Positions 8,487 to 17,783 of a stretch of 64,000 bases of DNA are shown here, piece after piece. Position 1 is the first letter of the stretch. Each line of letters starts with the position of its first letter. The translations under genes and the position numbers were made by a program. The notes below the pieces were generated by a model. That model searched no databases. It saw only the letters and a list, made by a program, of their open reading frames with translations, and was not told the DNA's origin. Source of the DNA: Rhodobacter sp. NTK016B (GTDB lineage Bacteria; Pseudomonadota; Alphaproteobacteria; Rhodobacterales; Rhodobacteraceae); assembly GCF_017303295.1 (NCBI RefSeq), contig NZ_JAFKOK010000001.1, positions 1 to 64,000 of the forward strand. The letters are read 5' to 3'.

Positions 8487-8518
8487 CCCGGCATTGCACG
8501 AGGAAATGCCGGGTTTTT
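8487..8518 (+). terminator. Strong plus-strand hairpin with T-tract and no upstream plus-strand gene
   Basis: CCCGGCATT (8487-8495) pairs perfectly with AATGCCGGG (8505-8513), and TTTTT follows at 8514-8518. On the plus strand this is a textbook intrinsic terminator. On the minus strand the hairpin is followed by CAAAGG and has no T-tract. The nearest plus-strand gene ends at 7860, so it may end an unannotated small RNA within 8349-8486. Confidence 0.6.
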
Positions 8519-8545
8519 CCGAAATAGATGTGGATAAGTGATCAC

Positions 8546-9427
8546 TTAGGCGGGAGTGATCGCCTCGACGCCGCTCAATGCCGCCAGATCGGCCCATTCG
8601 GTAAGATAGCCCGCATCCAGCGCGTCGAGCCGCTGGCGAATCCATTCGGGCAGCGCCTGCGCCGGATCAGGCGGACTGGCCCGGCCAAAGCGGCGCGCAA
8701 ATGCCGCGCAGAGCCTGCGCAACTGTCCGGCGCTTTTGGCGGCATGATCCGGGCGGGCGATGTAGCGCTCAAGCCGCAGCCTTGCCTCGGCGCTCAGATC
8801 GGCGGCCGCAAGGTCCAGAAGGCCCACGGGCGGCAGGGCCGCATCGGGACCCACCAGATCGCCCAGCACCTGCGGCCAGACGTGTGGCAGGTCTTCATGC
8901 CGCCAGACGCGCAACCGCGCCTGTGGCAGATGGTGGCGGATGGTCATCGCCAGCCGCGCCCATGGCAGCGTATCGTCCGACAGGATCGGCACGCAGGCTT
9001 CCTGCCCTGCCGGATCCGGGGGCAGCAGCGCGGGCAGCACGCGCGACGGCGCGCCCACCGCCATGAGCAGCGTGAGTTCGGCGGTCGGAAACAGCGTGCG
9101 CAGCGCGAAGAGCCGCCGCGCGACATCGCGGACATAGAACCCGTCAGCAGCAAGCGCGTCGCAGACCGAGCCCAGAAGCCCCGGCGCGCTGACAATCACC
9201 CGCCCCGTGTCCCCGTCCGCGCCAAGCGCCTGAAACAGCGCCGCCTCGCGCGTGACGGGATCTTCGTCGCGCCCGAGATCCAGCGCCTCTGACAGCCGGT
9301 CCAGAAAAAGCCGGGGCGGCGGTGCAAGAATGCCCGCCGCCCCCAGACTTGTTTCGTTGCGCGCGATCCACTGCGCGATCGCGCCGCTGTCGGTGCCATG
9401 CGCCCCGATGTGAAGGGCCAGCTTCAT
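8546..9427 (-). CDS. Sulfotransferase-like P-loop protein at the end of the cellulose operon
   Basis: 293 residues. The N-terminus LALHIGAHGTDSGAIAQWI resembles the 5'-PSB loop region of sulfotransferases (HIGxHKTGTxxLQ), although the Lys and Thr of the loop are replaced. A central segment, LFPTAELTLLMAVGAPSRVL, matches the position of the 3'-phosphate-binding strand. I infer a sulfotransferase-like fold, possibly without activity. Similar proteins are found in Rhodobacterales, usually unnamed. It begins 16 bp after the TPR gene, with no clear ribosome binding site. The stop overlaps a 12-bp palindrome (AAGTGATCACTT at 8536-8547). Confidence 0.6.
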   Translation of the reverse strand: MKLALHIGAHGTDSGAIAQWIARNETSLGAAGILAPPPRLFLDRLSEALDLGRDEDPVTREAALFQALGADGDTGRVIVSAPGLLGSVCDALAADGFYVRDVARRLFALRTLFPTAELTLLMAVGAPSRVLPALLPPDPAGQEACVPILSDDTLPWARLAMTIRHHLPQARLRVWRHEDLPHVWPQVLGDLVGPDAALPPVGLLDLAAADLSAEARLRLERYIARPDHAAKSAGQLRRLCAAFARRFGRASPPDPAQALPEWIRQRLDALDAGYLTEWADLAALSGVEAITPA

Positions 9428-9443
9428 GCTGCGGGCGACACGG

Positions 9444-10946
9444 TTACAGCCCGCTCATGATCCCGCGCACGGACGCGAGCGCAGCACGGGTTTCATCGGT
9501 CGACAGCTCGTTATTGAGCCGGGTGAATTCCTCGAGCGCCTGCTGCGGCTGGTCGTTGTTGAGATAGGAATACCCCCGCAGCATCGCCAGATCGCGGCGC
9601 AGGTTGCCCGCAAGGGCCTGCAACGCGTTGAAATACGAAATCGCCTGCCCGTATTCACGCTGCAGATAGGCCCGCACGCCGCGCTGGTCGAGGATCGTGG
9701 TCTCGACCTCGAGCCGCTGGGTCTGCGTGAGGTTGGTCGACGCGGCAAGGCGCGCGGCCTCTTCGGTCATGTTGAGGTTGAGATAGGCCAGCATCATGCC
9801 GAACCGCGAATCCCGGGGTACATCGCTGCCCAGCGACCCGCCGCGTTGCGCTACGGCGGTAAAGCCCGCCAGCGCTTCGCCCGTGCGGTCGAGGTTATAG
9901 GCACACCACGCGCGCTCATAAAGCACGTCGAGCGAGCGCGGCGTGGCGGATTCGGCCAGACAGGCGCCCCAGTTTCCCTGTTCTTTCAAAGCGCGCACGC
10001 GCGACGCGCGGCCATCGCCCCGCAGCGGCAGGCGCGTCACCGGGATGCCCGCATTCGCCACCGGCGCGTTGGTGCTGGGCGCAGGCGCACGCGGCGCTGC
10101 AGCCGCTGCCGCCGTCGAGGTCGAAGCGCTGCCCGAGCTCGATGTGGACGAACGCCGCGCGGCGCTGCCGCCCCGTCCGGCGCGCAGACGCTCCTCAAGC
10201 TGATCGAGCGTCGCGCTGTTCGATGGCGCGGTCTGGCGCGCGACGGCGAAAAGCTGAAGCATCTCGTCCCAGCTCGCGACCTCGTTGGCCTTTTCCAGCG
10301 TCGAAACCGCATCCGCCGAGCGCGAGCACGAGCCCAGCACGCCGCGATAGGTCGTCACCGCGTTACTGTCCTGATCGGCATTGGCGTAAAGCTCGGCCAG
10401 CCGCCACGCATTGTTGATCCGGTCGCAGCGCATCAGCGCCGGTACCCGGCGCACCGCGGCGATGGCGCCGTTCAGGTCGCGCGCGGAATAGGCCGCGTCG
10501 AACGCCACCTGCTGCTCGCCCGTTTCCATCACGCGCAGCATCTCGGCATCGGGCGTCCACGAGGGCACCCGCGCCCGCGCCGCGTCGATCAGCGCCCGCG
10601 CGCCCGCGTAATCCTGACGTTCAAGCCGCGCCCAGATCGGCTGCACATCGACCGAGGCTGTCGTGGTCTGCCCCACCGCGCGCAGATCGGCCACGTCCGT
10701 GGGCGGCGTCCATTGCGGGAATTGCGCGCGCAGGCGGCGCATTTCGGCCTGAACCGCGCGCTGGTCGTTATGGTCGAGGTAATAGATCAGCGCGCGCAGA
10801 TCGTCGGCACCCGGCACGCTCTGGGCGAGACCGGGGGCGGGAAAGGCGGCGCTCAGCGCAAGGGCCATGGCGGCGCAGGCGACCAGCGGGCGCAGACGCA
10901 GCCAGAAGCTCGGGCGGGGGGCGGGAAGGGTCAGATCGGCACGCAT
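9444..10946 (-). CDS. TPR-repeat periplasmic protein of the cellulose operon (BcsK-like)
   Basis: 500 residues with a signal peptide (cleavage after PAPGLAQ, about residue 42). The N-terminal helical repeats contain LDHNDQRAVQAEMRRLRAQF. A low-complexity Ser/Thr/Ala linker lies near residues 255-285. C-terminal TPR-like repeats follow (YERAWCAYNLDRTGEALAGF, AYLQREYGQAISYFNALQAL). No outer-membrane beta-barrel domain follows, unlike BcsC. It overlaps the end of bcsZ by 16 bases. By position and architecture it matches the TPR protein called BcsK in alphaproteobacterial bcs operons, thought to guide cellulose through the periplasm. Confidence 0.75.
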   Translation of the reverse strand: MRADLTLPAPRPSFWLRLRPLVACAAMALALSAAFPAPGLAQSVPGADDLRALIYYLDHNDQRAVQAEMRRLRAQFPQWTPPTDVADLRAVGQTTTASVDVQPIWARLERQDYAGARALIDAARARVPSWTPDAEMLRVMETGEQQVAFDAAYSARDLNGAIAAVRRVPALMRCDRINNAWRLAELYANADQDSNAVTTYRGVLGSCSRSADAVSTLEKANEVASWDEMLQLFAVARQTAPSNSATLDQLEERLRAGRGGSAARRSSTSSSGSASTSTAAAAAAPRAPAPSTNAPVANAGIPVTRLPLRGDGRASRVRALKEQGNWGACLAESATPRSLDVLYERAWCAYNLDRTGEALAGFTAVAQRGGSLGSDVPRDSRFGMMLAYLNLNMTEEAARLAASTNLTQTQRLEVETTILDQRGVRAYLQREYGQAISYFNALQALAGNLRRDLAMLRGYSYLNNDQPQQALEEFTRLNNELSTDETRAALASVRGIMSGL

Positions 10947-12022
10947 TCGGGGCTCACCTGGTTTGCGGCGATCATCGCGAACATCTGCAACGTCGCCGGG
11001 TAATACGGTTGGGACGGGTCGAACGGGGGCATGTCCGATCCGACGGCGCCGGTATCCCCGGCGCAGGAAACGAGCGCGGCCAGCGCGCGGTAGCCCGGAT
11101 CGTTCGACGCTTCAAGCACGGTGCCCGACAGCGGATCGATACGGGTGGGCACCGGCACACCGGGCTGCACGGTACGGTCGTAGACGCGCATCATCTGCGT
11201 CACCGCCGGGTGCCGGTTGAGCCCCGACCACACAAGGTAAAGCGGCACACGCATCGCCTCGTAGCCCGCATCAGTCGAGAAACCCTCGGCCGGTGCGATA
11301 CCGCTTTCGGTCATCTGCACCCAGTCGGGCACGGGACCCGAGGCGGCAAGACGGCTCAGCAGCGCCTCGGCATGTTGCGCGGTCTGCGCCAGTTCGACCA
11401 CGCCGGTGGCCGAGGCGACTTCGCGCATGGCGAGCGGCATGATGTAGCTGGGATTGAAGACCACACGGTCTTCATGCACGAAGCCCTGCGCCGCCGGCAA
11501 AAAGACGGTGCCGCCCGCGCTGTCCATGGCGGGCGCGATACAGGTCTCGGCCAGCGCCCGCGCGACTTGCTGGGCGCGCACCAGATAGCGGCGGTCGTCG
11601 AAACGGGCCGCAGCCCGCACCAATCCCCACGCATAGAACAGGTCGCCGTCCGAGGCGTTGTTGAGATCGGGCACATGGACCGTCTCGTCAGGCAGGTAGC
11701 GCCATGCCAGAAGACCGTCCCCGCGCACGGCAAGGTTCGCCTCGCTCCACTGCACGATGCGGTTGAACGCCTCCTGATCTTCGAATTCGGTCGCCAGAAG
11801 CGCGCCGTAGCCCTGCCCTTCGGAATGGCTGGCTTCGCGTTGCAGCGTATCGACCACCCGGCCATCGGGTTGCAAATACGCGGTTTTCCACGCGTCCCAG
11901 ACCGGCGCGGCGGTTTGCGACAGATCGCCCGTCGTCAGATAGCCCTGCGCCCCGGCCGAACCGCCCGAGGCCGCAAGGACCGGCATCGCGCCGAGAAGCG
12001 TCATGAAATCGCGTCGGTTCAT
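10931..12022 (-). CDS. bcsZ: Periplasmic endo-beta-1,4-glucanase, GH8 family
   Basis: 363 residues. The N-terminal signal MNRRDFMTLLGAMPVLAASG has a twin Arg, so Tat export is possible. The GH8 core starts at about residue 35. REASHSEGQGYGALLA carries the catalytic acid Glu68, and NNASDGDLFYAW (121-132) carries conserved Asp residues. VFNPSYIMPLAM and FSTDAGYEAMRVPLYL are further GH8 motifs. BcsZ trims or edits nascent cellulose in the periplasm and is almost always found in bcs operons. It starts two bases after the bcsB stop. Confidence 0.93.
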   Translation of the reverse strand: MNRRDFMTLLGAMPVLAASGGSAGAQGYLTTGDLSQTAAPVWDAWKTAYLQPDGRVVDTLQREASHSEGQGYGALLATEFEDQEAFNRIVQWSEANLAVRGDGLLAWRYLPDETVHVPDLNNASDGDLFYAWGLVRAAARFDDRRYLVRAQQVARALAETCIAPAMDSAGGTVFLPAAQGFVHEDRVVFNPSYIMPLAMREVASATGVVELAQTAQHAEALLSRLAASGPVPDWVQMTESGIAPAEGFSTDAGYEAMRVPLYLVWSGLNRHPAVTQMMRVYDRTVQPGVPVPTRIDPLSGTVLEASNDPGYRALAALVSCAGDTGAVGSDMPPFDPSQPYYPATLQMFAMIAANQVSPECVPI

Positions 12023-12024
12023 AC

Positions 12025-14256
12025 TCAGTGTTCCCGTGTTGCGATGACCAGTCTAAGCGCGAAAAGTGCCGAGACGAGGGCAAGGAAAAACAGCCCGGCA
12101 ACGTAGCGGATCGGCATCGCCGAGACGATGTTGCCGACGACGTGGCGGATATTGCCCAAAGACAGGCTCTCGAGCAGGACGGGCTGGCGATCCGGCGCGA
12201 CCCAGCTTTGCCAGTTGCCGCTCCGGTCAAGGACCGAGACCTGCCCGCGCGGGCCTTCGGCATTGGTGCGCGCGGCCACGAAGGCCGAGGCGATGGCGCT
12301 GACATCGCTGTCGGGCGCCCGCACCATCCAAAGCTGGTTCGGGCGCGCCGGATCGAGCTGGATCAGGATCGCCTGAGCGTCCTGCTCTTCCAGCCAGTTC
12401 TGCAGACGCAGGCCCGAGCGCGGTTGCAGCCAGTCCAGCGCACGCCAGAAGCCCTGTTGCAGCCATTCCCATCCCCGCGACAGCAGCGCGGTGTTCTGCT
12501 CGCTCTGATCACGGAACCGCAAGAGCGCGTGTTCCGGCTCGGTCTGCGGCGCGAAATTGGTGGCGACGGCATCATGCATCAGGGCCGCGTCAATTGCCTG
12601 ACGGTTCAGCTGATAGCCGCCCATCGGCACCGTGCCCAGATCGTCGAGTGCCAGAAGGTGAAGCTGCGTGTTAAGCGCTGCTGCTTCCGGGCGGGCACCG
12701 GCGGTCAGGGCCGCGCGCAGCGTCACCACGTCATCGGCATCAAAAGCGCGCTGCGACATGTCGTTGGTGACGACGCTCGTGGGTGTCAGGCCGGCAAAGG
12801 CGATCTGCATGTCGGGCAGATACATCGACGGGCTGAACGGCACGGTCAGGGTCGAAGCCTGCCCGATACCCAGAATGGGCGTGTCGTTGAAGGCGCAGGG
12901 CATGTCTGCGGGATTGCCCGGGATCAGCACTTCGAAGCTGAGCGTGTTGATACCCGCGCGCAGGAACCGCGCTTCGAAACGGACCGGGAACTGCTCGATC
13001 AGCTCGCCGCCGCCGCGCCACAGCGGAAGCAGGCGCACATTGGTGTCGTTGATATGCAGCAGCAGTTCCGAGCCTTCGGGCAGGTTCGGCACGAAAATGT
13101 AATCGAGCGCGATCTCGGCCTTCAGGTTGGTCAGCACGACGTAATCGTCGGGCAGCCGGAAGCGCGTGTCGATGCGGGTGTAATGGTCATAGACCTCGGT
13201 CGTCTCGAACCCGAAATCCGAGAACGGCACAGGCGTCTGGGTGGCGATCAGCGTGGGCTGGGCCTGTTCGGCCAGACGCGGCAGAACGGTATCGAAGACC
13301 GGCAGCGCGCGCGGCCGTTCGCCGGGCACGAATTCCACCACCATCACATGCGCCCCGTCCCCCGCGATGCGGAAGGTCACGCGGTTGGCGGCGGACGGCA
13401 GGAAGGTAATGCGCGCGGCCGAGCGCGCGGCGCCCTGCACGCTCCAGTATTCAGAGAAACGAAACGGGATCGGGTCGCCGCCCAAAGCCCCGCTGATGCG
13501 CTGGGTGATGTCCGAAACCCACGCCTCGCGTTGCTCGCCAAGACCGGCGGCGCCCCGGATCTCGATCCCCGCGCCGGTCGCGGCGGCGGCGGCGAGCCCC
13601 ATCATGAAGCCTTCCTGCCCCGAAATCCCCTCGGCCGAGGCCAGCACAGCGCCCGAATTGGCCAGATCGATATCCGACCACAGCGCGAACGAGGCTTCGG
13701 GCCCGCAATAGATCCGGTGATATTGAACCAGTTCGATGCGCACATCGTTCTGGCCGGGCATGACGCTTGCCTCACCCAGCGGAAAGTCGATGGTGCCGAA
13801 GCCGGTGAAGTTCTCAAGCTGCCCCTCGCCCACCATCGTGCCGTTCACATAGACGCGGTAATGCGAGCGCTCGGGCAGGACGTTGATCGACGACATGGTC
13901 GAGACCCGGATCGCGCGGACCTGATCGGGTTGGGGGATGAACAGCGCGAAATCCAGCGTGCGGCGCTCGCCGTCGAAACGGATCGCGCTGCCTGCCGGAC
14001 GACCGCGCGCGGCGACAGGGCGAAGCGGGCTGACCACCGAGGGATCAAAGGCCAGATCCTCGACGAAATTCCCGCGATGGCGTTCGGCTTCCACGCGGTC
14101 CGAATTCAGCCGGTCGATTTCGGCATCCGAGATCACCGGGCTGCCATCCTCGGCCAGCGGAAGCGGGATGAAACCGTTATCCTGCGCGTGAAGAGGAAGG
14201 GTTCCAAGAGCGAGCACCAGTCCGGCTGCGCCCATCAGGCTGCGAAAGCTGGCCAT
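12025..14256 (-). CDS. bcsB: Cellulose synthase regulatory/guide subunit BcsB
   Basis: 743 residues. It has a signal peptide (about 1-24, ending LPLHAQ), alternating carbohydrate-binding and flavodoxin-like domains in the periplasmic part, and one C-terminal transmembrane helix (YVAGLFFLALVSALFALRLV, near residue 720) that packs against BcsA. HYRVYVNGTMVGEGQ and LLLHINDTNVRLLPLW are typical repeat segments. Its ATG overlaps the bcsA stop as TGATG, so translation is probably coupled. BcsB is required for catalysis and guides the glucan through the periplasm. Confidence 0.95.
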   Translation of the reverse strand: MASFRSLMGAAGLVLALGTLPLHAQDNGFIPLPLAEDGSPVISDAEIDRLNSDRVEAERHRGNFVEDLAFDPSVVSPLRPVAARGRPAGSAIRFDGERRTLDFALFIPQPDQVRAIRVSTMSSINVLPERSHYRVYVNGTMVGEGQLENFTGFGTIDFPLGEASVMPGQNDVRIELVQYHRIYCGPEASFALWSDIDLANSGAVLASAEGISGQEGFMMGLAAAAATGAGIEIRGAAGLGEQREAWVSDITQRISGALGGDPIPFRFSEYWSVQGAARSAARITFLPSAANRVTFRIAGDGAHVMVVEFVPGERPRALPVFDTVLPRLAEQAQPTLIATQTPVPFSDFGFETTEVYDHYTRIDTRFRLPDDYVVLTNLKAEIALDYIFVPNLPEGSELLLHINDTNVRLLPLWRGGGELIEQFPVRFEARFLRAGINTLSFEVLIPGNPADMPCAFNDTPILGIGQASTLTVPFSPSMYLPDMQIAFAGLTPTSVVTNDMSQRAFDADDVVTLRAALTAGARPEAAALNTQLHLLALDDLGTVPMGGYQLNRQAIDAALMHDAVATNFAPQTEPEHALLRFRDQSEQNTALLSRGWEWLQQGFWRALDWLQPRSGLRLQNWLEEQDAQAILIQLDPARPNQLWMVRAPDSDVSAIASAFVAARTNAEGPRGQVSVLDRSGNWQSWVAPDRQPVLLESLSLGNIRHVVGNIVSAMPIRYVAGLFFLALVSALFALRLVIATREH

Positions 14257-16673
14257 CAGTAGCCCTCCCCGTGCCGATTGGGGCCGCCGGCAAGATGCGG
14301 GTCCTGTCCCGTTGTGTTCTGTGCCAGAGCCGCCTGCAGAAGCGAGATCGGCCGTTCGCCCGCGGGCGGATCGAAGGTCTCGCCAAAGGCCATGGCCTGG
14401 ATCGGCTTGCGGGTGACGGCGACATCCTCGTTCTCGCGCGCCTTGGCACGGGCCAGCCGCGCGGGTTCCGCCGCAAGCGCGCGCGTCGTCGCGTAGATCC
14501 CGCCGAAAGACAGCTTGAGCACGTAATACATGCCGCGCAGCAGACCCATCTTCTTGTGACGGCTGGCGCGGATCGTCTCCCACGAGGCGCTGTCGCCGAA
14601 GATCATGTGAGCGATCGACTCGCGCACGCGCATCGGCTGGCTGGGATCGAACTTGACGCCCAGTGCGACGCTGTCGCCTTCGCGAGTGACCGACATGACC
14701 TGCACACGGATCGCGTTTTCCAGATGCGGCGATTTCGGGAATTCGGGGGTGAAGTAGAATGTGTCGGTGACGCGCGGGATTTCCGGGGAGACGCCCTCGG
14801 CATTGGGCTTGTTGCGCACGATCATACGGCACCCCGAGGTCGAGGCATCGACCACCGTCGCGCCCAGGAAAACCGGGTTCTCGGTGCCGAAGGCAACCAT
14901 GGCGGGCACGTTGACCGGCACACGGGGCACCGCGCGGCGCTGCTGACGCTCGGCAATCGACCGCAGGGCGGCGCCGACCAGCAGGAAGTTGTAGATCGCC
15001 CAGCCGCCCACGACCATGATGATATTGTGGTCGCCCGGGAACATCACCCAGCGCACCGCCGCCGCGACAACCCCCAGCAGCGTCAGCGTGAAGATGAACA
15101 CCATGGGCTTGTAGATCGGCGAGACGAAATCCTCGATCAGGACCTCGTCCTTGGCAGTCACGTTGAACTTCGCGCCGCGCGGGTTCCAGAAGGTCTTGAA
15201 GATCGCCGCCGCCAGATAGGGCGCCTGCGCGGTCTCGTAGATTTCAGAGATCAGCGGCCAGCGAACGCGCCCGTAAAGCGCGTTCTGGATCATGAAGTTC
15301 ACCGCCATGTAGCTGGTCATGTAGACCGCGACTTCCTCGATCGTGGCGACGAAGATCTGCAGGCCGAAGAACAGGTACATCAGCGGCGCGATGATGAAGG
15401 TCATGCGCACCAGCGGGAACAGCCAGAACGTCATCGAATTCAGGTAGCACAGCTTTTGCGTGATGCTGAGGCCGCGGAATTTCAGCGGGTTCTTCAGGAT
15501 CAGAAGCTGCATCATGCCGGTCGCCCAGCGGCCACGCTGTTCGATGAAGGACACGTAGGTTTCGGGCTGCAGACCGGCGATCATCGCGTGATCGACATAG
15601 ATCGACTTCCAGCCGCGCGCGTGGATACCCAGCGCGGTCTCGGCATCCTCGGTGATCGTATCGCCGGCGAAACCGCCCGCCTCGTCCAGCGCCTTGCGGC
15701 GCAACAGCGCCGCCGAACCGCAGAAGAACGCCCCGCCCCAGCGGTCGAGCCCTCGGTGGGACAGGTGATAGAACATCTCGTTCTCGGGCGGGCAATCGGC
15801 GGCGAACCCCACATTCCGGTCGATGGGATCGGGGTTGAGAAAGAAGTGCGGCGTCTGCACGAGGAACAGCTTCGGATCCTCGACGAAATACCCCACCGTG
15901 CGCGCAAGAAAGTCGCGGGCGGGAACGTGGTCGGCGTCGAACACCACAACAAGGTCGCCGTCGAGCTTTTCAAGCGCCGCCGACATGTTGCCGGCCTTGG
16001 CGTGCACGTTCTTTTCGCGGGTCGAGTACATCACGCCCAGCTCGTTGCACAGTGCGATCAGGTCACGGCGGCGCTTGCGCGCCTTCTCGGCCAGTTCGGG
16101 ATCGTCGCTGTTGCAGCGCTGGTCGGTGCCGCCGTCATCGCACAGCACAACCGTGCGCTTGTGGTCGGGGTAATGCATGTTCTTCGCCGCCGAGAGCGTC
16201 ACCGCCAGCATCTCGGTGGGTTCGTTGTAGGACGGCACAAGGATATCGACGGTGGGCAGGTCGGCAGCAGCCACGCGCGGCGGCAGCGAGCGCTTGACCG
16301 GGTCCGCGGTCATGAAGGCCGACAGGAAGAATACGCCGATGGCGTAGGTTTCCACGATGAACAGCACCAGCGCGGGAACAAACGACACAACGTCGCTCAC
16401 CGGCGGCAGCGTCTCGGTCGCGCGCCACGCCCAGTAGCGCAGCACCAGCGTCGAGGCGATGGCCATCATCGTGAAGCGCGCGACCATATTTTCCGAGGCG
16501 ACGGGCTTGAGCATCGCCACGGCAATGAATGCCGCGATTCCCAAAGTCGCCTGAACCTGAATCGAGGTCGGAACGCTGACGAGCCCCGCAACCAACGCCA
16601 AAAGACCGAACCAGAACAAGAGGTTGGTACGGTCTTTCAACGAAAGTTTTCGTGTTCCGATCATTCTACTCAT
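14256..16673 (-). CDS. bcsA: Cellulose synthase catalytic subunit BcsA with PilZ domain
   Basis: 805 residues. It has N-terminal transmembrane helices, then a family-2 glycosyltransferase domain with every hallmark: D179-D180 (LCDDGG), D246-A-D248, the FFCGS finger at 316-320, T341-E-D343, and the Q379-RGRW383 motif that holds the acceptor glucan. More membrane helices and a C-terminal PilZ domain follow, with R580AVPR584 and D609ASTSG614. These match RxxxR and DxSxxG, so c-di-GMP should activate it. AGGGA stands seven bases before the ATG at 16673. It polymerises UDP-glucose into beta-1,4-glucan at the inner membrane. Confidence 0.97.
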   Translation of the reverse strand: MSRMIGTRKLSLKDRTNLLFWFGLLALVAGLVSVPTSIQVQATLGIAAFIAVAMLKPVASENMVARFTMMAIASTLVLRYWAWRATETLPPVSDVVSFVPALVLFIVETYAIGVFFLSAFMTADPVKRSLPPRVAAADLPTVDILVPSYNEPTEMLAVTLSAAKNMHYPDHKRTVVLCDDGGTDQRCNSDDPELAEKARKRRRDLIALCNELGVMYSTREKNVHAKAGNMSAALEKLDGDLVVVFDADHVPARDFLARTVGYFVEDPKLFLVQTPHFFLNPDPIDRNVGFAADCPPENEMFYHLSHRGLDRWGGAFFCGSAALLRRKALDEAGGFAGDTITEDAETALGIHARGWKSIYVDHAMIAGLQPETYVSFIEQRGRWATGMMQLLILKNPLKFRGLSITQKLCYLNSMTFWLFPLVRMTFIIAPLMYLFFGLQIFVATIEEVAVYMTSYMAVNFMIQNALYGRVRWPLISEIYETAQAPYLAAAIFKTFWNPRGAKFNVTAKDEVLIEDFVSPIYKPMVFIFTLTLLGVVAAAVRWVMFPGDHNIIMVVGGWAIYNFLLVGAALRSIAERQQRRAVPRVPVNVPAMVAFGTENPVFLGATVVDASTSGCRMIVRNKPNAEGVSPEIPRVTDTFYFTPEFPKSPHLENAIRVQVMSVTREGDSVALGVKFDPSQPMRVRESIAHMIFGDSASWETIRASRHKKMGLLRGMYYVLKLSFGGIYATTRALAAEPARLARAKARENEDVAVTRKPIQAMAFGETFDPPAGERPISLLQAALAQNTTGQDPHLAGGPNRHGEGY

Positions 16674-16729
16674 AATAAGATCCCTGCTGCACCGCGTACT
16701 CGTTAACCAGGAAAAATGTCCTTAATAGG

Positions 16730-17467
16730 TCAGCTCCGCGGCGCAGCATGGGGCGAAAGTGTGTAAACCGTGCCCTGAGCGCCGCCCACGGCCAGCGCGC
16801 GGTCACTCATCGGCGACAGGGCCTCTTCGACGCCGCCATTGACGCAATTGCGCATCACCACGTCCAGCGCCTGCGTGCCCCTTGGCAGCGGGCGCGCGCC
16901 CACGCCGATCCGGCGCAGGACCAGCACGCAGACCGCGCTCGGCCCGGCGCTTTCCGTGGCGTAGACGTAAGACCCCATCGAGTCGCTGCCCGAGGTCAGG
17001 CTCGATTCCGTCAGCCGCTCGAAAGGTGAGGGAAGGCCGCCGAACCGGGTCGAGATCTCGTCGAAATCCAGCCGCGTCAGCTCGGCGCTGCTGGCGGTCT
17101 GGGCGCGCACCAGAAGCACGTTGTCGCCGCGCACGGCGGTGTTGTTGGGCAGGACGATCCGCTGCTCCACCGCCGACCCCAGATTGCGCTCAAGCACGAC
17201 CAGCGCCTGCGGGGCGTTGACCATTGCGCGGGACGGATCGACCACCGCGTATTGCACGGTGCTTTCGAGTGTCTCCATCCCCGGATTGCGGTCCGAGTTG
17301 AAGAACCGGTAAATGCCGCCCGCCGCCGCGTCGCCCGATTGCTGCGCGCAGCCCGCCAGCACGGCCAGCCCGGCCAGAGCGCCCAGCAGCGATGCGCGGG
17401 ACCGCCCACGCTCGCCAGAAAACGCCGCACGACGAAGCGGGGCTTTCGCCCGAGAAATATCGATCAT
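16730..17467 (-). CDS. bcsN: Cellulose biosynthesis protein BcsN
   Basis: 245 residues. After a basic N-terminus comes a hydrophobic stretch ending in LAGLAVLAGCAQQ, a lipobox-like sequence, so it is probably a lipoprotein. The body includes AVEQRIVLPNNTAVRGDN and VLLVRAQTASS, which match the BcsN family found in alphaproteobacterial cellulose operons; its role is unknown. It is the first gene of the operon, 56 bp before bcsA. Reading is open upstream to 17644, but the ATG at 17467 gives a normal signal sequence. Confidence 0.8.
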   Translation of the reverse strand: MIDISRAKAPLRRAAFSGERGRSRASLLGALAGLAVLAGCAQQSGDAAAGGIYRFFNSDRNPGMETLESTVQYAVVDPSRAMVNAPQALVVLERNLGSAVEQRIVLPNNTAVRGDNVLLVRAQTASSAELTRLDFDEISTRFGGLPSPFERLTESSLTSGSDSMGSYVYATESAGPSAVCVLVLRRIGVGARPLPRGTQALDVVMRNCVNGGVEEALSPMSDRALAVGGAQGTVYTLSPHAAPRS

Positions 17468-17783
17468 AATGCCTGCTCTGCCATTTGTGCGAAGCACGGA
17501 CGGCCACGCACCCGACGACACCGCCTTCAGGGGCCGTCGTTGCCCGCGCGGCGCTTCTGCATCGCCGTCACGGATCGCGTTTCTGCCTGTGCCTCGGTTT
17601 TTTCTTTTGTGTTCAAGAGTAATAAATTGAGGCAAATCGCGCAATGCACTTTATCCCCAGCCCCACTCTGCGCCCGAAACGCGACATTCGCGCCACGCGC
17701 GAGTCCATAATTTGCGCCGCCAGCCGGATCCGGGGGCAGACCTTGTGCGCCAAACGGGCAGGTTGTGTTTGCCTGCGTCCGTT
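17468..17783. other. 316-bp leader of the cellulose operon
   Basis: No protein or RNA gene is recognisable. The stretch at about 17590-17655 is clearly A+T-richer than its surroundings (TTTTTTCTTTTGTG and AATAAATTGAGG on the plus strand) and is the best place for the bcsN promoter, 120-190 bp before its ATG. An imperfect GCAGG/CCTGC hairpin at about 17758-17778, just past the tadA stop, could end tadA transcription but lacks a T-tract. Confidence 0.4.

Noticed and set aside
8536-8547. Palindrome AAGTGATCACTT as an operator
   Set aside because: It overlaps a stop codon at the 3' end of a gene, is not before any start on that side, and a 12-bp palindrome can occur by chance.
13000-14200. Long plus-strand open frames opposite bcsA and bcsB (for example 12028-14262 and 14271-16706)
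   Set aside because: These are antisense shadows of high-G+C genes with clear family matches; their translations are His/Arg/Gly-rich and match nothing.
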